A DNA stretch of 64,000 nt from Duganella sacchari (GCF_900143065.1 NZ_FRCX01000007.1:186001-250000), one strand, 5' to 3'; numbered from the stretch's first letter, positions 25,736 through 34,068 are shown. A program made the numbers and translations. The notes: generated by a model not told the origin, from the letters alone.

Positions 25736-27040
25736 ATGGCAGATTTATTTTCCACCGAACCGCGCCAGCCGCTGGCGGAAGCGCTGCGGCCCAAGACGCT
25801 CGACGAGGTTGTCGGCCAGCGCCATCTGCTGGGGCCGGGCAAGCCCTTGCGCCTGGCGTTTGAGTCGGGCCAGCCGCACTCGATGATTTTGTGGGGGCCG
25901 CCGGGTGTCGGCAAGACCACGCTGGCGCGGCTGACCGCCAAGGCCTATGACTGCGAGTTCATTGCCTTGTCCGCCGTGTTCTCGGGGGTGAAGGATATCC
26001 GCGCCGCGATGGAACAGGCCCAGCACAATCTGGACATGGGCAAGCACACCATCCTGTTTGTCGACGAGATCCACCGTTTCAACAAGTCGCAGCAGGATGC
26101 CTTGCTGCCGTATGCGGAGTCCGGCCTGGTCACGCTGATCGGCGCCACCACCGAGAATCCATCGTTTGAGGTGAACTCGGCACTGCTGTCGCGCGCGCAG
26201 GTGTATGTGCTGAAGTCATTTGACGAGAGCGAGTTGCGCCAAATGGTCGACCGCGCGCGCGCCAAGGTGCTGACGCAGCTGGAATTCGATGACGCCGCGA
26301 TCGATACCCTGATCGGCTACGCCGACGGCGACGGCCGCCGCCTGCTGAACCTGCTGGAAGTCACCGGCACGGCTGCCAACGCGGCCAAGACCAACAAGAT
26401 CACCGCCGAGTTCATCCAGAACGCGCTGACCCTGAACGCGCGCCGTTTCGACAAGGGCGGCGATAACTTCTACGACCAGATCTCGGCGCTGCACAAATCC
26501 GTGCGCGGCTCGAATCCGGACGCCGCGCTGTACTGGCTGTGCCGCATGCTGGACGGTGGCGCCGATGCGCGCTACCTGTCGCGCCGCATCGTCCGCATGG
26601 CGTGGGAAGACATCGGCCTGGCCGACCCGCGCGCCATGCAGATCGCCAACGATGCCGCCACCACCTACGAACGCCTCGGTTCACCGGAAGGCGAGCTGGC
26701 GCTGGGCCAGGCCGTGGTCTACCTGGCCATCGCCGCCAAGAGCAACGCCGGCTACAACGCCTTTAACGAAGCCATGGCCTTCGTGCGCAAAGACAAGTCG
26801 CGTGAAGTGCCGGTTCACCTGCGCAACGCGCCGACCAAGCTCATGAAGGAACTCGGCTACGGCCACGAGTACCGCTACGCCCACGACGAGCCGCATGCCT
26901 ATGCTGCCGGCGAAACCTACTTCCCCGACGAGATGCGCGAACCTGGCTGGTACCAGCCCGTGCCGCGCGGCCTGGAATCCAAAATCGCCGATAAAATGGC
27001 CTTCCTGCGCAAACTGGATGAAGACGCCGGCAAGTCGTAA
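25736..27040 (+). CDS. rarA: Replication-associated recombination ATPase RarA (MgsA)
   Basis: 434-residue clamp-loader-like AAA+ protein that acts at stalled forks. Walker A GPPGVGKT is at 54-61, Walker B FVDEIH at 108-113, sensor 1 GATTENPSFEVNSALLSR, and the C-terminal tetramerisation region follows (SNAGYNAFNEAMAF; conserved close near PRGLESKIADKM). ATG 25736 was chosen. An upstream ATG at 25691 would put the N-terminus in the terminator hairpin and add a non-conserved leader. Confidence 0.95.
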   Translation: MADLFSTEPRQPLAEALRPKTLDEVVGQRHLLGPGKPLRLAFESGQPHSMILWGPPGVGKTTLARLTAKAYDCEFIALSAVFSGVKDIRAAMEQAQHNLDMGKHTILFVDEIHRFNKSQQDALLPYAESGLVTLIGATTENPSFEVNSALLSRAQVYVLKSFDESELRQMVDRARAKVLTQLEFDDAAIDTLIGYADGDGRRLLNLLEVTGTAANAAKTNKITAEFIQNALTLNARRFDKGGDNFYDQISALHKSVRGSNPDAALYWLCRMLDGGADARYLSRRIVRMAWEDIGLADPRAMQIANDAATTYERLGSPEGELALGQAVVYLAIAAKSNAGYNAFNEAMAFVRKDKSREVPVHLRNAPTKLMKELGYGHEYRYAHDEPHAYAAGETYFPDEMREPGWYQPVPRGLESKIADKMAFLRKLDEDAGKS

Positions 27041-27087
27041 TGTTGTAAGATAAGACATTCGATAGTCCGCGTATTCAGAGGAGCAGC

Positions 27088-27918
27088 ATGCAGCCGGCAA
27101 AGGTGGTCGACGGGGTCGATATTTACATAGAAGGTGAGGGCGCCGAGACGATCATCATGATCCACGGCTGGCCGGATACCTACCGCGTGTGGGATGCGCA
27201 GGTAGCGGAGCTGAAACAGCGCTACCGCTGCGTACGCTTCACGCTGCCGGGCTTCGATATCAGCAAGCCGCGCCGTTCGTATTCGCTGGACGCCATGCTG
27301 CGCGTGCTGCTGCACATCGTCAACAGCGTGAGCCAGAAGCAGAAGGTGATCCTGATGCTGCATGACTGGGGCTGCGTGTTCGGCTACGAGTTCTATATGC
27401 GCAACAAGGCGCTGGTATCGGCCATTATCGGCGTGGATATCGGCGATGCACAGTCGAAAGCCACCGCGCGCTCGCGCTCGGTCGGGCAAAAGTTGATGGT
27501 CAGCGGCTATCAGAGCACGCTGGCGCTGGCCTGGGCGATCGGCGGGCCGGTGGGCAATCTGATGACGCGGGGCATGGTGAGTGCGCTGGGCGCACCCTCG
27601 CCCAAGGAATACATCAGCTCGGGTATGAACTTCCCGTATTACATCCTGACTGCCGGGGCGTCCGGCTCGTACAACTCACTGGTACCGTTCGTGCCGAAAG
27701 TGCCGATGCTGTTCATTTATGGCACCAACAAGCCGTTCATGTTCCATTCGCCGCAGTGGACGGAAAACCTGGCGGCCAAGGAAGGTTGCAAGGTGGTGGC
27801 GCTGGAAACCGATCACTGGCCGATGCTGCGCCAGCCAGAGCGTTTCAACGATATTGTCATGCACTGGCTGGACAAACCCGCTGAAAATGATGAAACGGCT
27901 GAGGAGGACGCTGCATGA
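27088..27918 (+). CDS. Alpha/beta hydrolase, epoxide-hydrolase-like
   Basis: 276 residues. HGWPD (26-30) is the oxyanion-hole motif of epoxide hydrolases and dehalogenases. The nucleophile elbow LHDWG has Asp (D93), not Ser, and a C-terminal ETDHWPMLRQPE gives the catalytic His. No signal peptide, so cytosolic. An Asp nucleophile fits epoxide hydrolase or haloalkane dehalogenase chemistry; the lid tyrosines cannot be assigned by eye. AGAGGAG precedes ATG 27088. The stop overlaps the next start (ATGA). Confidence 0.85.
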   Translation: MQPAKVVDGVDIYIEGEGAETIIMIHGWPDTYRVWDAQVAELKQRYRCVRFTLPGFDISKPRRSYSLDAMLRVLLHIVNSVSQKQKVILMLHDWGCVFGYEFYMRNKALVSAIIGVDIGDAQSKATARSRSVGQKLMVSGYQSTLALAWAIGGPVGNLMTRGMVSALGAPSPKEYISSGMNFPYYILTAGASGSYNSLVPFVPKVPMLFIYGTNKPFMFHSPQWTENLAAKEGCKVVALETDHWPMLRQPERFNDIVMHWLDKPAENDETAEEDAA

Positions 27919-28265
27919 AACGCATCATGACCCCCATCGCTTGCATGATCGTGGCCGGCAGTGCTGCGGCCTTCCACGCTGTCGGGCCCAGTAATCCGGC
28001 CAGCCTGGTGCAGGGGTGTGCGCCGCTGGCGTATCCAGCCGGGTCGCTGAGCCTGCATGAAGATGGCAAGGTGAGCATGGCTTTGCTGATCGGCGCCCAC
28101 GGTGAGGTCATGGACCGCAAGCTGACCCGGTCCAGCGGCCACCGGCGCCTGGACAATGCGGCGCTGGCTGGTATGGCGCAATGCCATTTCGAACCAGCCA
28201 AGGCCGACGGTGTCGCGCAAGAGAGCTGGCTCATGCTGGACTACGTCTGGAAACTGCCTGAGTAA
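27915..28265 (+). CDS. Small exported TonB-C-like protein
   Basis: 116 residues with a signal peptide to about residue 20. The rest looks like an isolated TonB C-terminal domain: LSLHEDGKVSMALLIGAHGEVMDRKLTRSSGHRRLDNAAL followed by FEPAK. Two cysteines (QGCAPL and MAQCHF) could form a disulfide. It lacks the membrane anchor and Pro-rich spacer of real TonB, so it would be free in the periplasm. Translationally coupled to the hydrolase upstream. Function unknown. Confidence 0.75.
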   Translation: MKRIMTPIACMIVAGSAAAFHAVGPSNPASLVQGCAPLAYPAGSLSLHEDGKVSMALLIGAHGEVMDRKLTRSSGHRRLDNAALAGMAQCHFEPAKADGVAQESWLMLDYVWKLPE

Positions 28266-28280
28266 GACCAGGCTGAACTA

Positions 28281-28700
28281 TCAGCGCAGGCGGATTGGCT
28301 TCTGGTACGGTGCAAACGGCGGTGGCGGCAGCTGGGCCGACGCATAGGCCTGGCGGAAGCATTCCGCTTTCTTGCCTTCGACGTCGGTCGTGGTGCGGGT
28401 GACTTTGCCGGCTGCATCCAGCGTCAGCACGATCACCACCGGGTGCCGGGCGATGTCGTGGCAGTTGCCGCGCTCATCGAGCTTTTGCGCGTTATTGAAA
28501 TTCAGCGAGACTTCCTCGTACTTGCTGGCTTTCTCATTCGGGAACTGGGCGTTGAACTTGTTCATCTCGACCGCAAAGTTCGGATTCTGCGGTGGCGCTG
28601 GTTCATCCTTTTGCCACGACGAACCGCCCATGGTCGAGCAGCCCGTTGCAATCATCATCACGGCAGCCGATGCTGCAATCTTCAGGGTATGGGTTTTCAT
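28281..28700 (-). CDS. Lipoprotein with TonB-C-like domain
   Basis: 139 residues. The signal ends in the lipobox MIATGC, so Cys21 would be lipidated. After a Pro-rich linker, the stretch PVVIVLTLDAAGKVTRTTTDVEGKKAECFRQAYASAQLPPPP resembles a TonB C-terminal beta-alpha module with a CHD/AEC cysteine pair. Convergent with the preceding TonB-C-like gene, only 15 bases apart. Function unknown. Confidence 0.75.
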   Translation of the reverse strand: MKTHTLKIAASAAVMMIATGCSTMGGSSWQKDEPAPPQNPNFAVEMNKFNAQFPNEKASKYEEVSLNFNNAQKLDERGNCHDIARHPVVIVLTLDAAGKVTRTTTDVEGKKAECFRQAYASAQLPPPPFAPYQKPIRLR

Positions 28701-28777
28701 TTTTTCTTCTCCTCAAAATTCGTACTGTTGAGTGTATCGTACAAATTTCGACGCGTTCGCGGCGCACGATTAGTTGC

Positions 28778-28793
28778 GTAGGAGAAATCCTAC
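28778..28793. other. Small hairpin in the 28701-28958 intergenic region
   Basis: GTAGGA-GAAA-TCCTAC, a 6-bp stem with a GNRA-type tetraloop. The surrounding 258 bases hold no gene I can support. Confidence 0.4.
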
Positions 28794-28958
28794 AGCGTGA
28801 CGCATAGCGGAACATGCGCGGCTTCCGGCGCCGGTTTTTTGCATTTCAGACCTTGTTTTGAGCGCTTCGTCGCATCCTTGACGCAGGCCAGAACGCCTTT
28901 AGGTACAGTACAACCATACCGCAGCACTCATCCAAACCGACACCTGAAGGAGTACATC

Positions 28959-29165
28959 ATGAACATCGCTAAAAACATGGAAATCATCTTCGTTGCCGCC
29001 ACCATCCTGGCCGGCGCCACCACCTTCGCCACGGCCGCCGACGACCGCGTTGACGTCGTGATGCCAGCCGACAAAGCTGCCGTGATCGCCCAAGCCGACG
29101 TCCGCATGCCAAGCGTGACGGTCAGCGCCAAACGCCTGACTGCTGCCGAAAAAGCCGCACTGTAA
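28959..29165 (+). CDS. 68-residue exported protein
   Basis: GAAGGAG lies 8 bases before ATG 28959. The first 29 residues form a signal peptide (MNIAKNMEIIFVAATILAG, cleavage near ATA). The mature peptide of about 39 residues is charged and contains ADDRVDVVMPADKAAV and PSVTVSAKRLTAAEKAAL. Codon use matches the chromosome. I do not recognise a family. A longer in-frame start at 28797 was refused because it lacks a ribosome-binding site and a signal peptide. Confidence 0.75.
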   Translation: MNIAKNMEIIFVAATILAGATTFATAADDRVDVVMPADKAAVIAQADVRMPSVTVSAKRLTAAEKAAL

Positions 29166-29257
29166 TCGTTGCCGCCGGCGGGCTGCTCAAAACTCGCAAG
29201 GAAGTGGCTTCATCTTGGTACAATTGACGTTTTCGATACACCAACGGCTTTGTTCCC

Positions 29258-30547
29258 ATGATTGATATCCAACTTCTCCGTAAAGATATAGCTAATGTCG
29301 CCGCGCGCCTGGCGACCCGCAAGTTCCAGCTCGATGTGGAGGCGTTCAACGCTCTCGAGTCGGAACGCAAAGCGATCCAGACGCGTACCGAAGAACTGCA
29401 AGGCAAACGCAATTCGCAGTCCAAGCTGATCGGCATGATGAAGGGCAAGGGCGAAGACACCACCGCCTTGATGGCGGAAGTGGCTGGTCTCGGCGACGAG
29501 CTCAAGGCCAATGAAGTGAAACTGGGCGAATTGCAGGCCAAGCTGGGCGATTTCCTGCAAACCATCCCGAACCTGCCGCATGAATCGGTGCCTGCAGGTA
29601 CCGACGAGAGCGGCAACGTGGAAGTCCGCAAAGTCGGCACGCCGCGCAGCTTTGATTTCGAGATCAAGGACCACGTTGACGTGGGCAGCCCGCTGGGTCT
29701 GGATTTCGACACCGCGACCAAGCTGACCGGCTCGCGCTTCTCGGTCATGAAAGGCGGCATCGCCCGTCTGCACCGCGCACTGGCGCAGTTCATGCTGAAC
29801 ACCCACACCGACGAGCACGGCTACACCGAGTGCTACACCCCGTACCTGGTCAACGCCGATTCGTTGCGCGGCACCGGCCAGCTGCCGAAGTTTGAAGCCG
29901 ATCTGTTCTCGGTGAAAAAAGGCGGCGCGGAAGGCGAGGGCGAGCACTTCTACCTGATCCCGACTTCGGAAGTCTCGCTGACCAATATCGTGCGGGATGA
30001 AATCATTGCCGCAGAAGCCCTGCCGTTGAAGATGACCGCCCATACCCCATGCTTCCGTTCGGAAGCGGGCAGCTATGGCCGCGACACGCGCGGCATGATC
30101 CGCCAGCACCAGTTCGACAAGGTGGAAATGGTGCAGGTGGTGCATCCAGACCATTCCTACGCCGCACTGGAAGAAATGGTCGGCCACGCAGAAACCATAC
30201 TGCAGCGTCTGGGCCTGCCATACCGCGTGATGTCGCTGTGCACCGGCGACATGGGCTTTGGCGCCACCAAGACCTACGATCTGGAAGTCTGGCTGCCGGC
30301 GCAGAACACCTACCGTGAAATTTCGTCGCTGTCGAACTGCGAAGCCTTCCAGGCACGCCGCATGCAGGCACGCTTCCGCAATGCCCAGGGCAAGCCGGAA
30401 CTGCTGCATACGCTGAACGGCTCGGGCCTGGCCGTGGGCCGTACGCTGGTCGCCGTGTTGGAAAACTACCAGCAGGCAGATGGCTCGGTGGAGATCCCGG
30501 CGGTACTGCGTCCGTACATGGGTGGACAAACGCATTTGAAAGTTTAA
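29258..30547 (+). CDS. serS: Seryl-tRNA synthetase
   Basis: 429-residue class II synthetase that charges tRNA-Ser. An N-terminal coiled-coil arm (about 25-105) contacts the long variable arm of tRNA-Ser. The class II motifs follow: motif 2 FRSEAGSYGRDTRGMIRQHQ and motif 3 NGSGLAVGRTLVAVLENYQ. Length is typical. It lies immediately upstream of two tRNA-Ser genes. Confidence 0.97.
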   Translation: MIDIQLLRKDIANVAARLATRKFQLDVEAFNALESERKAIQTRTEELQGKRNSQSKLIGMMKGKGEDTTALMAEVAGLGDELKANEVKLGELQAKLGDFLQTIPNLPHESVPAGTDESGNVEVRKVGTPRSFDFEIKDHVDVGSPLGLDFDTATKLTGSRFSVMKGGIARLHRALAQFMLNTHTDEHGYTECYTPYLVNADSLRGTGQLPKFEADLFSVKKGGAEGEGEHFYLIPTSEVSLTNIVRDEIIAAEALPLKMTAHTPCFRSEAGSYGRDTRGMIRQHQFDKVEMVQVVHPDHSYAALEEMVGHAETILQRLGLPYRVMSLCTGDMGFGATKTYDLEVWLPAQNTYREISSLSNCEAFQARRMQARFRNAQGKPELLHTLNGSGLAVGRTLVAVLENYQQADGSVEIPAVLRPYMGGQTHLKV

Positions 30548-30555
30548 TTTTGCCC

Positions 30556-30583
30556 TTCCATTTTCTCAAGCACCTGCTATAAT
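30556..30583 (+). promoter_or_regulatory. Promoter of the tandem tRNA-Ser genes
   Basis: Perfect -10 TATAAT (30578-30583) with a weak -35 TTCCAT (30556-30561) 16 bases upstream; transcription would begin about 25 bases before the first tRNA. Confidence 0.5.
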
Positions 30584-30614
30584 CTTGCCTTCTCGCAGCA
30601 GCAGGTGGGAAAAC

Positions 30615-30704
30615 GGAGAGGTGGCAGAGTGGTCGATTGTACTTGACTCGAAATCAAGCGATGGGTCAAACCATCCGTGGGTTCGAATCCCACCCTCTCC
30701 GCCA
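30615..30704 (+). tRNA. tRNA-Ser (anticodon CGA), copy 1
   Basis: 90 bases with a 7-bp acceptor stem (GGAGAGG/CCTCTCC), discriminator G and encoded CCA. The anticodon arm is CTTGA-CTCGAAA-TCAAG, giving CGA for UCG codons. The long class II variable arm and the T-loop GGTTCGAATCC are present. Confidence 0.97.
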
Positions 30705-30735
30705 TTAGGCGGTTGTAAGAAAATTAGCGTCACCA

Positions 30736-30826
<91 letters not shown>

Positions 30827-30835
30827 TATTCAGCG

Positions 30836-30862
30836 AAAAAGCTCCCGAAAGGGAGCTTTTTT
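30836..30862 (+). terminator. Terminator after the tRNA-Ser pair
   Basis: AAAAAGCTCCC-gaaa-GGGAGCTTTTTT: an 11-bp stem with GAAA tetraloop and T run, 11 bases after the second tRNA. Confidence 0.95.
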
Positions 30863-30875
30863 GTTTTCGGCCTAG

Positions 30876-30916
30876 AAACCCGTAGTTCTCACCGGAACTG
30901 CGGGTTTTTTATTTTT
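30876..30916 (+). terminator. Second, tandem terminator
   Basis: AAACCCGTAGTTC pairs with GAACTGCGGGTTT (one wobble) around tcaccg, followed by T-rich sequence. Confidence 0.85.
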
Positions 30917-30953
30917 CGGGCTAGAATGCAGAAAAATTAACCTGGGAGATCTT

Positions 30954-31457
30954 ATGAAGTTTGTCGCCGCATTTCTGACCTCTGCGCTGCTGGCTGGTAC
31001 TGTACACGCCGCCACGGCGAACCCTGACGCCAGCCAGATCAAGGCGGCGCACGATCTGATGGGCGCCATGCAAGCCGAGAAAATGATGCGGATGACGGCC
31101 GGCATGAGCAAATACGCGTCGCCGGACCAGCGCAAGCAGGTCATGGACAAGGTCATCAAGCTGCAGCCGGAATTTGTCTACAGCAAACTGGCCACGCCGG
31201 TGGCCAAACTGCTGAGCACGGAGACCTCGCTGGAGATGACCAGGTTCTACCAGTCCAGCTATGGCCAGCGCGTGCTGCACGATACCTACAACAGCAGCGC
31301 CCAACTGTATCCGACCCAGCCCAAGCCGACGCCGGCGGAACAGGCCGAACTCAAAAAGCCGGCCTATCTGAAAGCAGAGAAGGAATTCAAGGCCAATGAG
31401 CAAGCCATCAACCACGAAACCTTCGTGCTGCTGAAAGAAGTCATCAATGGTAAATAA
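30954..31457 (+). CDS. Exported protein, DUF2059-like
   Basis: 167 residues with a clear signal peptide (MKFVAAFLTSALLAGTVHA). The mature part is helical: LMGAMQAEKMMRMTAGM near 36-52 and the TETSLEMTRFYQSSYGQRVL segment near 90-109 resemble the DUF2059 pattern, in which a short motif before FY is conserved. Periplasmic; function unknown. Stands alone after the tRNA terminators. Confidence 0.7.
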   Translation: MKFVAAFLTSALLAGTVHAATANPDASQIKAAHDLMGAMQAEKMMRMTAGMSKYASPDQRKQVMDKVIKLQPEFVYSKLATPVAKLLSTETSLEMTRFYQSSYGQRVLHDTYNSSAQLYPTQPKPTPAEQAELKKPAYLKAEKEFKANEQAINHETFVLLKEVINGK

Positions 31458-31599
31458 GGGTTTGTGATAATCCGCCAGCTGGTCGCGGCGCTGCCCAAGA
31501 CCTTCCAGCGGGCCGAGGTAAAGGCCTATTTCAAACACAATATGGGCAGTGATCCAGTGGCGTAGTCCTGGCCCCGAGATTAAAAGCGGCGCTGGCGGT

Positions 31600-32142
31600 T
31601 TAAGCGCCGCAGCATTTCTTGTACTTCTGGCCGCTGCCGCAAGGGCAGGGATCGTTGCGACCGGCCTTGGCCGCCTTCGGTTGCGGCGCATGGAAGAAGG
31701 CGTTGATCTGGATGACGGACGGTGTGACCTTGGTGGCATTCACCGGCGGCTGGAACGGCAGCAGCAAGGCTGGCTGCTGCGCACGCAGCGGCGCCCAGGC
31801 GTCGGTCGCCAGTTGCACCCCGGCCAGGAAGCCGGCGCTCCACGCGTCGGCATTCCAGCTGCCGCCGCATTCGTAAATCGGCTCGAAGCTGGCGGGATCT
31901 TTCTGCATCCACTCGCGCATGTAGGCGTGATGACGCAGTACCAGCGCGGCCGCCTGTGAGTTGCCCTCGGCGTCGCCCCAGACGTGGGGCAGCCATGTAT
32001 CCTGCGCCAGTTCGGCAGGTCCGATCACCAGCGCCGTCAGAAAGCCTTCCAGTCTGGCGACATCCATGGACTGCGGCCCGATGGCCGCCAGCAGGTCGTC
32101 TAGTTGATCGTATTCGTCGTCGTTGAGTGGAGTCGTGCTCAT
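31600..32142 (-). CDS. UPF0149/YecA-like protein with SEC-C zinc motif
   Basis: 180 residues. The N-terminal UPF0149 part (LNDDEYDQLDDLLAAI, VARLEGFLTALVIGP) is followed by a C-terminal SEC-C motif NDPCPCGSGQKYKKCCG, which binds zinc through its CxC and CC. Cytosolic; SEC-C tails are found on SecA and on several uncharacterised proteins. ATG 32142 was chosen because the conserved region begins right after it; longer in-frame starts add an unconserved basic leader. Confidence 0.85.
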   Translation of the reverse strand: MSTTPLNDDEYDQLDDLLAAIGPQSMDVARLEGFLTALVIGPAELAQDTWLPHVWGDAEGNSQAAALVLRHHAYMREWMQKDPASFEPIYECGGSWNADAWSAGFLAGVQLATDAWAPLRAQQPALLLPFQPPVNATKVTPSVIQINAFFHAPQPKAAKAGRNDPCPCGSGQKYKKCCGA

Positions 32143-32303
32143 GGCAATGTGGCTGGCTAAAAGCCGCCATTGTACCGGCTTCACCTGAGGGCGTTCCGGT
32201 TTGGCCGGCAGCTTGTTGTTGAAACCGGGATTTTTATTTTTGCAAGTAGACAAAAATGTCTACATTGTGAATAATGCGCTTTCCTTCATTACGGAATCAC
32301 ACC

Positions 32304-32987
32304 ATGCTGAACAAGCTTGCTTTGACGGTGGCCTTGCTGCCGTTTGCTGTCCACGCGTCCAACCTGCCGGACTACCCCTTCATCCATACTGCCGGCGAAG
32401 GCTTTGTGATGGTCGCGCCCGACATGGGGGAGATTGATTTCGACATCACGGCCTTCAATGCCGATCCCGCCGTGGCGTCGGCCACGGTGGCCGAGCGCGT
32501 CGGCCAGGTGCAGGCGCTGATGGTCGAGGGCGTAGCCAGCGCGGCAACGCGCGACGCGCGCAAGGAAATGCGCAGCGCCGAGGCGGATTATTCGGTGCGC
32601 AGTTCAGTCCATATCGTCGTGCGCGACATCAGCAAATGGCGGCCCATCATGCAGGCCTTGCTGGCCATGCCCAACATCGATCATATGTCGACCTCGTTTG
32701 GCCGCAGCGACCGCGAAAAAGCCGAACAGGAACTGACCGTGGCCGCGATCCGGGATGCCCAGCGCCGCGCCGAAGCGATGGCGTCCGGCTTCGGCAAAAA
32801 GGTGGGGGCGGTGAGCGCTGTCTCGTCCGGCCAACTGCGCAACCTGACTAATGCCGTCGGCCTGATGCCGGGCGACCTGTACTTGCGCAACCGTAGCGTG
32901 GATGCACCGTCGGCCGACAAGGATTTCCTGGCAACGGAAGTGCTGCGCTGGTCGCAAACCGTGGATGTGATCTTCCGTATCAAATAA
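32304..32987 (+). CDS. Exported SIMPL (DUF541) protein
   Basis: 227 residues. Signal peptide MLNKLALTVALLPFAVHA, then a SIMPL/DUF541 domain: GEGFVMVAPDMGEIDFDITAFNADPAVASA is the family opening, and AAIRDAQRRAEAMASGFGKKVG the conserved helix near residue 150. SIMPL proteins are periplasmic and often linked to oxidative stress; mechanism unknown. Monocistronic. Confidence 0.85.
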   Translation: MLNKLALTVALLPFAVHASNLPDYPFIHTAGEGFVMVAPDMGEIDFDITAFNADPAVASATVAERVGQVQALMVEGVASAATRDARKEMRSAEADYSVRSSVHIVVRDISKWRPIMQALLAMPNIDHMSTSFGRSDREKAEQELTVAAIRDAQRRAEAMASGFGKKVGAVSAVSSGQLRNLTNAVGLMPGDLYLRNRSVDAPSADKDFLATEVLRWSQTVDVIFRIK

Positions 32988-33095
32988 GCCGGTGCTGGTC
33001 TGCGTGTGCTGGCGCACGCAGGCCGCCAATTGCGCCTTGTATCTGGCCCTGCATCCCCAACACTGAAAGCAAGTTCACCAGAAAGGGAGCGCAGC

Positions 33096-33251
33096 ATGCA
33101 CATCAATCACCCGCGCTACGCGCACATCACGCCAGACCCGGAAACGCCGCCGCCACCGCCGGAGAAAGATCCGCCGCCCGACAACAGCCCGCTGCCGGAA
33201 CAGGCGCCGATTGAAGAGCCCGTCCCGCCCAAGCCACCGATGAAAGCCTGA
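33096..33251 (+). CDS. 51-residue proline-rich peptide
   Basis: AAAGGGAG precedes ATG 33096. The sequence is about one-third proline (ETPPPPPEKDPPPDNSPLPE...), acidic, and has no signal peptide or membrane helix. Probably disordered. No family recognised. GC-rich composition alone could produce such a frame, but the ribosome-binding site supports it. Confidence 0.45.
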   Translation: MHINHPRYAHITPDPETPPPPPEKDPPPDNSPLPEQAPIEEPVPPKPPMKA

Positions 33252-33280
33252 GGCTAAATGCCGCCATGTGTGCGCTGGCG

Positions 33281-33323
33281 TACCGTCCGTAGCGTGGAAC
33301 GGACGGTATTCTGGTTCCACGCT
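33281..33323. repeat. Two interlocking 10-bp inverted repeats
   Basis: TACCGTCCGT (33281-33290) pairs with ACGGACGGTA (33299-33308). AGCGTGGAAC (33291-33300) pairs with GTTCCACGCT (33314-33323). The loop of the first helix is the 5' arm of the second, so the two are mutually exclusive or form a pseudoknot. No T run follows. Lies in the 210-base gap 33252-33461. Confidence 0.75.
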
Positions 33324-33418
33324 CTGAATTGCCGTGAGAAAGTGTGAGAGTCGTTGCTCAGCGGATACATTTTGTCCAATTTGTGTTGATCGTCACACAG
33401 GGGTCATGAAAGAGTTTC

Positions 33419-33424
33419 TATAAT
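33419..33424 (+). promoter_or_regulatory. -10 element before the 46-residue gene
   Basis: Perfect TATAAT 38 bases before ATG 33462; no convincing -35. Confidence 0.35.
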
Positions 33425-33461
33425 TTAGTCATGTCGTCGGTCTTCAGTCACGGAGAGCATC

Positions 33462-33602
33462 ATGGGCAACTCTTTACACAATAAAATCTACCTCGGCCGC
33501 CGCAGCGTCGCCCTGAGCACCAAGCGTGTACAAGCCATGGTTTGTGTAGCGGCCTTCGCCAGCATCGGCCTGGTCTGGTTGCTGATCCGAGCGCTCCAGT
33601 AA
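33462..33602 (+). CDS. 46-residue single-pass membrane peptide
   Basis: GGAGAGC lies before ATG 33462. The basic N-terminus (GNSLHNKIYLGRRSVALSTK) precedes one hydrophobic helix, AMVCVAAFASIGLVWLLI (25-42), ending RALQ, so the N-terminus is probably cytoplasmic. GC-rich third positions match the chromosome. No family recognised; a typical small inner-membrane protein. Confidence 0.6.
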   Translation: MGNSLHNKIYLGRRSVALSTKRVQAMVCVAAFASIGLVWLLIRALQ

Positions 33603-33687
33603 GCGCTGTCTTTGCCATTGCACGGTGGCGCCCTGGCTTGCCGCCGGGCCGCCGTACGCGTACCATGAGGGCCGCAAGCAGTCTCTT

Positions 33688-34068
33688 ATGGAAAAAATGG
33701 CAATGAAGAACGAAAAATTCACGCAAGACGAATACGACGCCCTCAACGAAGTCAAACGCGGCATCAAGGGCGATCGCGTCAGTGCCTGCGTCGGCCGCAA
33801 CAGCAAACGCCTGTCCGGCCTTAAACTCATCAGTATCGCTCGCAATGGCCACATCTCGCTGACCGACAAGGGCGCGCAGACGCTGTTCCTGCGCCGCTGC
33901 GTGCTGGCGCTGCAGGCCTTGGCGGCGCAACCGGGCAGCGCGATCGACGCCGACGTCGCGCTGTTCCTCGGCAAGAAATCCCACATCAGCGAGCGCGCCG
34001 AAGGCGGCTTCGACATCAGCGACAAAGGCCGGGAGTCGCTCGCGGACATCATCAGCCAAGGCTTCTGA
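33688..34068 (+). CDS. Hypothetical protein, possible winged helix
   Basis: 126 residues. EKFTQDEYDALNEVKRGI and the segment SGLKLISIARNGHISLTDKGAQTLFLRRCVLALQAL suggest a helix-turn-strand arrangement like a small winged-helix domain, with the LTDKG turn reminiscent of MarR/PadR-type wings, but no family is certain. Two later ATGs (33697, 33703) are possible starts; none has a strong ribosome-binding site. A terminator follows directly. Confidence 0.6.
   Translation: MEKMAMKNEKFTQDEYDALNEVKRGIKGDRVSACVGRNSKRLSGLKLISIARNGHISLTDKGAQTLFLRRCVLALQALAAQPGSAIDADVALFLGKKSHISERAEGGFDISDKGRESLADIISQGF

Noticed and set aside
28797..28958. Longer N-terminus for the 68-residue exported protein
   Set aside because: It would hide the signal peptide and ignores the good ribosome-binding site before 28959.
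33000..33022. CTGCGTG...CACGCAG hairpin after the SIMPL gene as a terminator
   Set aside because: A 7-bp stem with no T run; such short GC-rich repeats arise often by chance here.
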